A DNA stretch of 5,037 nt from Candidatus Nitrosocosmicus sp. (GTDB lineage Archaea > Thermoproteota > Nitrososphaeria > Nitrososphaerales > Nitrososphaeraceae). Under the pieces are notes generated by a model. The model did not search any database and had not been told where the DNA came from. It saw only the letters and a program-made list of their open reading frames with translations. The stretch's first letter is position 1, and each line of letters opens with the position of its first letter. The stretch lies in assembly GCA_030452275.1 (NCBI GenBank), contig JAKDMR010000184.1:1-5037 (forward strand). The letters are read 5' to 3'. Positions 1 through 4,882 of this stretch are shown piece after piece. Both the position numbers and the translations under genes were made by a program.

Positions 1-201
1 ATAGATATCAATAACATAAATAGAAATTTTACTACATCAAAATATACAGGTGAAATCGATGGTATCACATTATATAATGATGATCGCCTTAGAAGTTCAA
101 GTTATATTAGTAAAAGTTTAAAATATCAAACCTATCTGTTTAATTCCGAGAGGATTGAACGAAAAAGAATAGTAGGATATGAAACATTAAGATATAAATA
201 A
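1..201 (+). CDS. C-terminal part of an unrecognised protein (cut by window edge)
   Basis: Frame 1 is open from the first base to a TAA at 199-201, giving 66 residues that begin IDINNINRNF and end GYETLRYK. The real start lies outside the window. The peptide is hydrophilic and rich in Asn, Ser, Tyr, Lys and Arg, with no membrane segment or cysteines. A basic patch (ERIERKRIVGYE) lies near the end. I recognise no domain and assign no function. Support for coding is the uninterrupted frame in AT-rich DNA and the balanced residue make-up. It converges with the UvsE-like gene, whose stop lies 49 bp away. Chance openness of about 200 bp cannot be excluded. Confidence 0.5.
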   Translation: MDINNINRNFTTSKYTGEIDGITLYNDDRLRSSSYISKSLKYQTYLFNSERIERKRIVGYETLRYK

Positions 202-204
202 AAC

Positions 205-220
205 CACTTTTTTAACCACC
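205..220 (+). terminator. T-tract between convergent genes, possible archaeal terminator
   Basis: A run of six T (208-213) lies 7 bp after the TAA of the left-edge gene and is flanked on both sides by the hexamer AACCAC. Archaeal transcription commonly stops at T-rich stretches without a hairpin, so this could end the left-edge transcript. There is no stem-loop, so the assignment is tentative. Confidence 0.25.
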
Positions 221-250
221 ATAAAATTTGTTTCGAGTAACTCCCTAATT

Positions 251-865
251 TCAGGCCAAATTTAATAATTGGTCGGGTATTTGTCGGGCCCGGGTGACAC
301 TTTTTTCCTTTTCTTTTATTTCAAGCATCAGGTCGTAGCTGCAATCAATTGTGGAGAATATAAAGTTCTTGAACTTGATTTCATCCAAAGTACTAGCATG
401 TTTTCCTTTCCTGAAATTTGGTTCTTGACTACTATATTCCAACATCATTACACCATCTCTGTTTTTCTTCCACGCATTGTCTGCAGACCTTATGGCATCA
501 TGGATCGATTGCCCATCATTCATACATTCATGGTGAAATACTTCAAATAAGACGGGAACATTCGTTTTGTCGTGTACTCTTAAATAATCCCTTAAACTAA
601 AACGATAATCATCATTTTCGATTACTAGTCTCGACTTAGCCTCATCAGACAAGAATGTATTGTAGTTTTTGATGAACCTATCTGATGAGGAGTTCTTGTC
701 ATTATAAGTTCCTCCAACGTGGATCTGAATTTTTGCACTATTATCCAACTCCATTGCGTTGAGGAAGGCAGTTTGGTAATTGAAAACATCATGGACTCTG
801 AAAGGAATTTCAACCCGCTTAATGAAAAATGCTGTACTGTTTGAGTCACCGCTTGAATGTTTCAA
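251..865 (-). CDS. uvsE: UV DNA damage endonuclease (UvsE/UVDE family), N-terminally truncated
   Basis: UvsE enzymes nick DNA 5' of UV photoproducts, starting an alternative excision repair, and fold as a TIM barrel with a metal cluster. Family-like sequence here runs from about residue 30 (YQTAFLNAM) to 190: IHVGG with His49, ENDD with Glu83, FHHE with His111/His112, YSSQ at 144-147, GKHA with His156, and LMLEIK with Glu182. These match the metal-binding stations of the family's C-terminal two thirds. Usual length is about 300 residues; here there are 204, and the N-terminal third (including the HPDQ/HPGQ motif and damage-probing residues) is absent. The start is a TTG (863-865), and an in-frame TAA (875-877) blocks extension; no N-terminal remnant is visible in the three minus frames up to about 1300. 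The position usually Asp before the HH pair is Glu108, and the Lys-x-His ligand segment reads MLEY. The protein is probably non-functional as a nuclease. Family assignment is firm, activity doubtful. Confidence 0.8.
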   Translation of the reverse strand: MKHSSGDSNSTAFFIKRVEIPFRVHDVFNYQTAFLNAMELDNSAKIQIHVGGTYNDKNSSSDRFIKNYNTFLSDEAKSRLVIENDDYRFSLRDYLRVHDKTNVPVLFEVFHHECMNDGQSIHDAIRSADNAWKKNRDGVMMLEYSSQEPNFRKGKHASTLDEIKFKNFIFSTIDCSYDLMLEIKEKEKSVTRARQIPDQLLNLA

Positions 866-1017
866 TAAAACGAATTAATTTTAATATTCACCCTAATCTA
901 TTTTTTGCATAAAATTATAACAGTTGGCAGCAGAGAATTACGCATATTAACTAAAATTATCTTTATGCTTTGGAAACCCTGTGAATCTTTTCGTTTGGGT
1001 TGATCCTTTCTTGTTAG

Positions 1018-1034
1018 AAGAATTAATAATTCTT
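1018..1034. repeat. 17-bp AT-rich dyad with 8-bp arms
   Basis: AAGAATTA and TAATTCTT are exact reverse complements around a single central A. With a 1-base centre it cannot form a good RNA hairpin, so if meaningful it would be a site for a dimeric DNA-binding protein. In DNA this AT-rich it may be chance. It lies about 360 bp from the exporter start. Confidence 0.35.
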
Positions 1035-1155
1035 TTCATTCAATACGATTCACGTAGATTCAATCTTCAAAGAAGTATTCCAAGACCATTATGTATTACT
1101 GTACAGTCCTTTTGAAAAATAATTTAAGACAGGGCGATAAGAGTGAGATTGTATC

Positions 1156-1175
1156 ACTAAGCTAGGCCGCTTAGT
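1156..1175. repeat. Inverted repeat ACTAAGC / GCTTAGT
   Basis: Seven-base-pair arms enclose a six-base loop (TAGGCC). The element is GC-richer than its surroundings, which makes it stand out. It could form a small hairpin on either strand or be a protein site. It is not next to any gene end, so I do not call it a terminator. Confidence 0.4.
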
Positions 1176-1319
1176 TAGGAATTTAATTATTTGAAATGCA
1201 ACAGCAGTTTGCACAAGTTAATTAGCAAAACAGTACTTCACCCATTATGACATAATTACTTAACCCATAATCAGGCTTTGATAATTTATTATATTGAGGT
1301 ATAGGGATATGCTCATAAA

Positions 1320-1334
1320 TTAATTTGAAATTAA
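1320..1334. promoter_or_regulatory. Operator-like dyad just upstream of the exporter promoter
   Basis: TTAATTT and AAATTAA are exact reverse complements around a central G, giving a 15-bp dyad that ends about 20 bp before the TATA-like box of the MFS gene. Drug exporters of this class are often controlled by dimeric TetR- or MarR-type regulators binding such odd-centred dyads near the promoter. No regulator gene is in the window, and AT-rich DNA yields such dyads by chance, so function is inference. Confidence 0.3.
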
Positions 1335-1352
1335 ACTCTATGATAAGTCGCA

Positions 1353-1362
1353 TATTTTTATA
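1353..1362 (+). promoter_or_regulatory. TATA-like box of the MFS exporter gene
   Basis: TATTTTTATA lies 35-44 bp upstream of the TTG start at 1397. Archaeal TATA boxes sit about 25 bp upstream of the transcript start, so the transcript would begin near 1383-1386 and have a very short leader. This agrees with the lack of any Shine-Dalgarno sequence before the start. Confidence 0.4.
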
Positions 1363-1396
1363 GTTAAAACCGTCATCCTATTACTGGATATCATAT

Positions 1397-2701
1397 TTGG
1401 AGACGAAGCAGATAACACTCTTTCCATTACTGTTTTCCAATTTCGTCGGAACTTTAGGATTTAGTATCGTATTGCCCTTCTTGGTATTTCTTGTGGTGGA
1501 TTTTGGGGGCAATTCCATAATATATGGAATACTCTCATCCATATATCCAGCGTTTCAGTTGATTGGTGCCCCCATATTGGGGAGATGGTCTGACACTTTT
1601 GGTCGAAAGAAAGTTCTTTTAATTAGTACTGCTGGTACTTTAATTGGTTGGATCATATTTCTTTTCGCCTTGTATTTGCCAAAATTTGATCTTATAGATA
1701 TCAATACTGCTCTCTTCGGAGCTTTTACCCTTTCTTTGCCCTTGGTTGTGTTGTTTGTTGCTCGTGCGATAGACGGGATTACAGGTGGAAATATTTCTGT
1801 TGCCAATGCCTATATTGCAGACTTATCGGACGATAAGACTAGAAGCAAAAATTTTGGGAAGATGGCCATTTCTTCTAACTTGGGATTCATAGTTGGCCCC
1901 GCTCTCGCAGGCATCCTGGGAGGAACCATTTATGGGAATATTTTACCAGTACTAGTTGTTATTTTAGTTTCATTTGTTGCATTCGTTGCAATCGGGGTAA
2001 TGCTAAAAGAATCAAATAAGGTCGCAAAAGAAGTCCTACCGATTCAAAAAAATAGCATTCAGAGGGTGTTTTCATTTGAATGCAAATATTGCTTTAACCC
2101 TCCAAATCCCGACAAGCTAAAGTTCAAAGACATTTTCAAATTGAAATATATACCAGTATTAATGGTATTGAACTTCTTCATTTTTCTAGGGTTTAATATT
2201 TTTTATACATCATTTCCGATTCATGCGGTATCAAGTCTAAAATGGACTATAACAGAAATGGGTATTTTCTATGCTATCTTAAGCGGATTAATGATACTAG
2301 TACAAGGTCCAATTCTGAGAAAGGCATCACAAAAATTTTCAGAAGGTAATTTGATAATCATCGGAAGCTTTATCTTGGGCGTGAATTTTGTATTATTCTT
2401 TTCGAGCAACATAATTTTGATTTATGTTGCTGCGATTCTCTTTGCAGTTGGCAATGGATTGATGTGGCCGTCATTTATGTCTGTTCTTTCAAGGTTTGCC
2501 GGAAAGGTTCATCAGGGTGCAGTGCAAGGGGTTGCAAGTAGTATAGGGAGTTTGGCCAGCATTATTGGATTGATCATAGGCGGATTCTTGTATAATTCTA
2601 TAGGCTCCACTACTTTTTTGATCGCTGCAGTAATTATTTTCGTTGTTTTCGCATTGTCGTTTAAAATTTTAAAGATTCAAAATACATTTAAAGCAAATTA
2701 A
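1397..2701 (+). CDS. MFS drug/H+ antiporter, TetA-like (DHA1 type)
   Basis: This 434-residue, 12-helix inner-membrane transporter probably exports a drug or small toxic compound in exchange for protons. Evidence: N-terminal ITLFPLLFSNFVGTLGFSIVLPF (helix 1); motif A, GAPILGRWSDTFGRKK, at 57-72 in the helix 2-3 loop; ARAIDGITGGN at 122-132, matching motif B with its Arg123; and GFIVGPALAGILGG at 163-176, the motif C typical of H+ antiporters. A polar central loop (about 203-250) separates the two halves, and FLGFNIFYTSFPIHA at 263-277 begins the second half. The length is normal. Start: no ATG lies near; TTG at 1397 places METKQITLF as such proteins usually begin, and an in-frame TAG at 1361-1363 limits extension. 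The loop carries an unusual ECKYCFNPPNP segment (Cys229, Cys232). It appears monocistronic. Substrate is unknown, and the tetracycline label should not be read literally. Confidence 0.9.
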   Translation: METKQITLFPLLFSNFVGTLGFSIVLPFLVFLVVDFGGNSIIYGILSSIYPAFQLIGAPILGRWSDTFGRKKVLLISTAGTLIGWIIFLFALYLPKFDLIDINTALFGAFTLSLPLVVLFVARAIDGITGGNISVANAYIADLSDDKTRSKNFGKMAISSNLGFIVGPALAGILGGTIYGNILPVLVVILVSFVAFVAIGVMLKESNKVAKEVLPIQKNSIQRVFSFECKYCFNPPNPDKLKFKDIFKLKYIPVLMVLNFFIFLGFNIFYTSFPIHAVSSLKWTITEMGIFYAILSGLMILVQGPILRKASQKFSEGNLIIIGSFILGVNFVLFFSSNIILIYVAAILFAVGNGLMWPSFMSVLSRFAGKVHQGAVQGVASSIGSLASIIGLIIGGFLYNSIGSTTFLIAAVIIFVVFALSFKILKIQNTFKAN

Positions 2702-2762
2702 AATCATGATAAATGGGTCAATCACAGCTCTGACACCTAAAATAACAAAATCAAATTTTTGC

Positions 2763-2774
2763 ACCGATATCGGT
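2763..2774. repeat. Perfect 12-bp palindrome ACCGATATCGGT
   Basis: This is an exact self-complementary 12-mer, with mixed base composition rather than pure A/T, 61 bp after the exporter stop. It could be a protein-binding site or the core of a 3'-end structure. The half site ACCGAT recurs at 2897-2902. No protein is known to bind it from what is visible here. Confidence 0.5.
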
Positions 2775-2858
2775 TTACATCCCATCTTGTAATGGCCTAA
2801 TGGATATTACAAAGAGGTAAATTGTCTCCGAAGGTATATGCAATTCTTCTGAAAATTG

Positions 2859-2894
2859 TTTTAATCACTCCCCTGATTTTAATCGAAACCCTGA
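2859..2894. repeat. Two tandem copies of an 18-bp unit (TTTTAATCnnnnCCCTGA)
   Basis: Copy 1 is 2859-2876 and copy 2 is 2877-2894. Fourteen of 18 positions agree; the four mismatches are all in the central block (ACTC versus GAAA). The conserved outer blocks with a variable centre resemble a direct-repeat binding site. It lies 135 bp upstream of the small ORF at 3029. A chance duplication remnant is the alternative. Confidence 0.45.
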
Positions 2895-2945
2895 TAACCG
2901 ATGAATCTGCATTTGAGTGAGGAAAATGGTTTGTTAGTACCCGCA

Positions 2946-2955
2946 ATTTGCAAAT
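2946..2955. repeat. 10-bp palindrome ATTTGCAAAT
   Basis: This exact self-complementary decamer lies about 40 bp upstream of the TATA-like region of the transcript starting at the small ORF. The position would suit an operator, but length and composition make chance quite possible. Confidence 0.25.
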
Positions 2956-2995
2956 CGTCTAATTTAAAATCAATTTAGTATTATTGTCACATTAT

Positions 2996-3009
2996 TTTAT
3001 TTAATTATA
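2996..3009 (+). promoter_or_regulatory. TATA-like promoter of the small ORF and DUF5996 gene
   Basis: The run TTTATTTAATTATA is centred about 25 bp upstream of the ATG at 3029. With archaeal spacing, transcription would begin at or within a few bases of that ATG, giving a leaderless message. This supports the 3029 start and suggests that the two overlapping genes share one transcript. Confidence 0.45.
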
Positions 3010-3028
3010 ACCTAGGATATATGAAGCT

Positions 3029-3232
3029 ATGAAAAATTATGCCAAACAACCGTCGGATGTTTCTAATTTTGGGCAGATCTTTATGCTAGGCAGTGAAAGT
3101 CATGTATTACTAAACACTGAGTTAGCCCCATACGATGTTAGAGGAACACCTGGTTTGATACCAAAAATAAGAGAATTTGGGTATTCTAGGACGTCAATCC
3201 AGAGTTTGGAGAATGAGATCCAAATTGAATAA
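3029..3232 (+). CDS. Small hypothetical protein (67 aa) overlapping the DUF5996 gene
   Basis: This ATG-started frame encodes 67 residues, beginning MKNYAKQPSDV and ending LENEIQIE. An in-frame TAA at 3008-3010 limits extension upstream. I do not recognise it. It has no cysteines or membrane segment; the most distinctive stretch is LAPYDVRGTPGLIPKIREFG (about residues 32-51), which reads like a folded-domain piece, so it may be a fragment of a longer family. Codon choice looks ordinary for this window (AGA, GGA, ATA mixed with C/G-ending codons). It ends 20 bp inside the start of the DUF5996 gene in another frame, an arrangement suited to translational coupling. It is probably co-transcribed from the promoter around 3000. 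Alternatives are a decayed remnant or a chance frame acting as leader. Confidence 0.55.
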   Translation: MKNYAKQPSDVSNFGQIFMLGSESHVLLNTELAPYDVRGTPGLIPKIREFGYSRTSIQSLENEIQIE

Positions 3233-4133
3233 TGATGAATTGTGGCCAACACTTCCTGTCGCTAGCTGGAAGGAAACTTATGAAACCTTGCATATGTTGA
3301 CACAAATCGTGGGCAAGATTCGACTTGCAACAACCCCAATGGAAAATCATTGGTGGAACTCTACCTTATATGTTACGCCAACTGGGCTAACCACATCAGT
3401 GATGTACCACAATGATATTCCTTTTAAGATCGAATTTGATTTGAACGAACATTTCTTGATTATTGAGAAATCCTTTGGTTACATTAAGAAAATTCCGCTA
3501 GAGTCACGGCCCATTGCAGATTATTATAAGGATATAATGTCAACACTGGAATTAATTGGAATTTCATTAAGGATCTGGAGTACACCAGTTGAAGTGGAAA
3601 ATGGAATTCCTTTTGATAAAGATTATACCCATTCGACATACCACGGCAATACAGCCAATAAGTTTTGGCGAATACTAGCACAGTCCTCTCGATTATTCAC
3701 AGAATTTCGATCAAGTTTTTTAGGCAAGGCTAGTCCAGTTCATTTTTTTTGGGGGGCATTTGATTTGGCTGTTACACGTTTTTCAGGACGAAGGGCTCCA
3801 GTTCATCCTGGCGTTCCTAACTGTCCTCAACATGTAATGGTCGAAGCGTATTCTCATGAAGTTAGCAGCTGTGGATTGTGGCCGGGAGGAGGACCATTTG
3901 AAGGACCAATTTATTATTCATATTCATATCCTGAGCCTCCTGGGTTCAAAGATGCTCAGGTCGAGCCTGTAGGAGCATACTACGAGAGCAGTATGGGTGA
4001 ATTTATTTTGCCATACGAGAAAGTGCGAAAAAGCGAGTCACCTGATCAATCCTTACTTAATTTCCTTCAGAGTACATATGAAGCTGCAGCCAGGACATCA
4101 AATTGGGAACGTAATATGTTGGAAAGACAATAA
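3213..4133 (+). CDS. DUF5996 family protein
   Basis: The 306-residue product matches what I know of DUF5996 over its whole length, a family found in bacteria and some archaea with no established reaction. Family-like blocks in order: ELWPTLPVASWKETYETLH at 9-27, TQIVGKIRLA at 30-39, NHWWNSTLYV at 45-54, a middle region with RIWSTPVEVENGIPFD, then the strongest block PVHFFWGAFDLAVTRFSGRR (175-194), EAYSHEVSSCGLWPGGGP (211-228), and YPEPPGF (239-245). Its many invariant Trp, His and Gly suggest a ligand pocket, but this is inference. No signal peptide or helix is seen, so it is probably cytoplasmic. ATG at 3213 is preferred over a TTG at 3177, because family similarity begins only at Trp11 and the ATG leaves a short overlap with the upstream ORF. 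A T8G6 run crosses codons 177-181. The gene appears intact. Confidence 0.88.
   Translation: MRSKLNNDELWPTLPVASWKETYETLHMLTQIVGKIRLATTPMENHWWNSTLYVTPTGLTTSVMYHNDIPFKIEFDLNEHFLIIEKSFGYIKKIPLESRPIADYYKDIMSTLELIGISLRIWSTPVEVENGIPFDKDYTHSTYHGNTANKFWRILAQSSRLFTEFRSSFLGKASPVHFFWGAFDLAVTRFSGRRAPVHPGVPNCPQHVMVEAYSHEVSSCGLWPGGGPFEGPIYYSYSYPEPPGFKDAQVEPVGAYYESSMGEFILPYEKVRKSESPDQSLLNFLQSTYEAAARTSNWERNMLERQ
3743..3756 (+). repeat. Adjacent homopolymers T8 and G6 inside the DUF5996 gene
   Basis: Eight T followed directly by six G encode part of the conserved HFFWG block. The tract is slip-prone both in replication and in sequencing. The frame is intact here and matches the family motif, so the run lengths shown are probably correct. 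Confidence 0.8.
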
Positions 4134-4137
4134 GAGT

Positions 4138-4210
4138 CACTATTGGGATTCTAAGCCGAATTGTGGGAAATAATGATAAAAAAAGAACAATACCACTATT
4201 AGGATTTTAA
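4138..4210. repeat. Pair of imperfect direct repeats CACTATTrGGATTyTAA
   Basis: Copies at 4138-4154 and 4194-4210 agree at 15 of 17 positions, and their starts are 56 bp apart. The first copy begins 4 bp after the DUF5996 stop codon; the second overlaps the left arm of the hairpin. They may be the remains of a small duplication at the gene's 3' end. No flanking element was found. Confidence 0.4.
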
Positions 4211-4221
4211 TTCAAAATCCT
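4201..4221 (+). terminator. Stem-loop downstream of the DUF5996 gene
   Basis: AGGATTTT and AAAATCCT pair perfectly (8 bp) around a five-base loop (AATTC), 67 bp after the DUF5996 stop. The stem is A/T-rich and the following sequence has only a short T stretch, so it is a weak intrinsic terminator by bacterial standards. It could act as a 3'-end structure for this transcript. Confidence 0.4.
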
Positions 4222-4479
4222 TATTCAAATTAACACAGGATGTAAAACCAGATGGATTCATGCTAACAATATGAAACGGTATGGGTTGATTCATGCGATG
4301 CATAGAGGAGATAGCGATTTAATAATATAGGTAATTTACCAAGCATCCTCTCATGAAATAGCCGAGTCATCTAAGAATATCAAGGACTCAAAACCCAGGA
4401 TAGATTTAGTATTTTACATGATAACGCATTTGCGTATGCAAAATTATTAACGGGTTGAAAGAAAATCATTCGGATCAGC

Positions 4480-4848
4480 TTATATGACGTTCATCAAATA
4501 ACTTTTCACAACATTATCAAGACGGTCCAGCCCTACTGGTTTTTTAACGATTTCTCTTACCCCAACTTCGGAGTACTCTTTGAAATCTTCCATCTTCGAA
4601 CAACTAGCGGTTAATATCACTATAGTTTTATATCGTACACCTTGTTTTTTCAGTTGACTTAGTATATCGAGCCCTGTATATTCGGGCATTGCTATGTCCA
4701 AGAGGATAAGGTCGTATTCCCGTTTTTGAATCTCAAACAACCCCTGTTAACCCCTATTGACCGCTTTACACTCTATCCCCTGTATCTTGCAATAATCTGT
4801 CACAGCTTCGGTGGTGTCAATGTTGTCATCAATTGTCAGCAAGTTCAA
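4480..4848 (-). pseudogene. Single-domain response regulator (CheY-like receiver) interrupted by a stop codon
   Basis: Read from a TTG at 4848, one continuous frame gives MNLLTIDDNIDTTEAV and so on for 33 codons, then TAA at 4747-4749, then QGLFEIQKREYDLILLDIAMPE to a TAA at 4480-4482: 122 codons in all, the normal size of a receiver domain. All receiver signature residues are present: acidic pair Asp7/Asp8, phospho-acceptor Asp51 in LLDIAMPE, Thr80 in ILTAS, and Lys103-Pro104 in VKKP. Spacing across the stop is canonical (Gly33 to Asp51 is 18, as from Gly39 to Asp57 in CheY), so a single nonsense substitution at codon 34 explains it, not a frameshift. The downstream part alone (TTG at 4740, 86 residues) lacks the acidic pair and should not be phosphorylated normally. 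No output domain follows, and no histidine kinase is in the window. Stop readthrough, reinitiation at 4740, or a base-call error remain possible. Confidence 0.85.
4739..4758. repeat. 10-bp tandem near-duplication covering the nonsense codon
   Basis: AACCCCTGTT and AACCCCTATT are adjacent and differ at one base. The premature TAA of the receiver gene (4747-4749) spans their junction. Because 10 bp is not a multiple of three while the two gene halves are in the same frame, a simple 10-bp insertion cannot by itself explain the break. Confidence 0.6.
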
Positions 4849-4873
4849 ACTAAATTATATAGTTAAACTTTAC

Positions 4874-4882
4874 TTATAAATA
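4874..4882 (-). promoter_or_regulatory. TATA-like box of the receiver gene
   Basis: On the minus strand the sequence reads TATTTATAA, centred about 30 bp upstream of the TTG start at 4848. That spacing puts the transcript start within about 5 bp of the start codon, consistent with a leaderless message. It indicates that the gene still has a plausible promoter despite the nonsense codon. Confidence 0.45.

Larger units (their letters stand above)
866..1396. other. 531-bp AT-rich spacer between divergent genes
   Basis: This stretch separates the divergently oriented UvsE fragment and MFS exporter. It holds short dyads (entered separately) and the exporter's TATA-like box. I looked for the missing UvsE N-terminus on the minus strand and saw only short, stop-riddled frames with no HPDQ-like motif. 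A 44-codon frame with a GTG start (981-1115, plus) exists, but I see no reason to believe it is coding. No tRNA-like cloverleaf was seen by eye. Confidence 0.6.
2702..3028. other. 327-bp spacer after the exporter gene
   Basis: No convincing gene was seen on either strand. A T5 run (2755-2759) about 54 bp after the exporter stop may serve as a T-rich terminator. The stretch also holds two perfect palindromes, an 18-bp-period tandem repeat and, at its right end, the promoter of the next transcript, all entered separately. Confidence 0.55.
4134..4479. other. 346-bp spacer between convergent genes
   Basis: The DUF5996 gene ends on the left and the receiver gene ends on the right, reading toward it. 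The spacer contains an imperfect 17-bp direct repeat, a hairpin, and overlapping small dyads at 4424-4442 (ACGCA/TGCGT and TTTGC/GCAAA). Frames are short; the best ATG frame (4271-4330) has only 19 codons. I see no gene here. Confidence 0.55.

Noticed and set aside
283..298. GC-rich knot GTCGGGCCCGGGTGAC in AT-rich DNA as a possible insertion scar
   Set aside because: It lies within the UvsE-like coding frame near its C-terminus, encodes ordinary residues, and has no flanking repeats to suggest insertion.
269..600. Plus-strand frames (93 and 60 codons) opposite the UvsE-like gene
   Set aside because: They are antisense shadows; the minus strand carries clear UvsE motifs across the same bases.
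981..1115. 44-codon plus-strand frame with a GTG start in the spacer before the exporter
   Set aside because: It shows no recognisable motif, promoter or ribosome-binding site; frames of this length are expected by chance in about 500 bp.
1555..1806. 83-codon minus-strand frame inside the MFS gene
   Set aside because: It is antisense to the motif A and motif B region of the exporter and has no features of its own.
3177..3212. Longer DUF5996 protein starting at TTG 3177
   Set aside because: The 12 extra residues show no family similarity, and a normal ATG at 3213 leaves a shorter overlap with the upstream ORF.
3484..3681. 65-codon minus-strand frame inside the DUF5996 gene
   Set aside because: It is a shadow of a well-conserved coding region on the plus strand.
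3029..4133. Single fused protein made by frameshifting from the small ORF into the DUF5996 gene
   Set aside because: There is no slippery heptamer or pseudoknot in the overlap, and the DUF5996 gene has its own ATG.
4255..4300. GATTCATGC occurring twice as a possible repeat element
   Set aside because: Two copies of a 9-mer 30-40 bp apart without further structure are weak evidence.
4424..4442. Overlapping dyads ACGCA/TGCGT and TTTGC/GCAAA as a terminator for the receiver gene
   Set aside because: The arms are only 5 bp and mutually exclusive, and no T-run follows on the minus strand.
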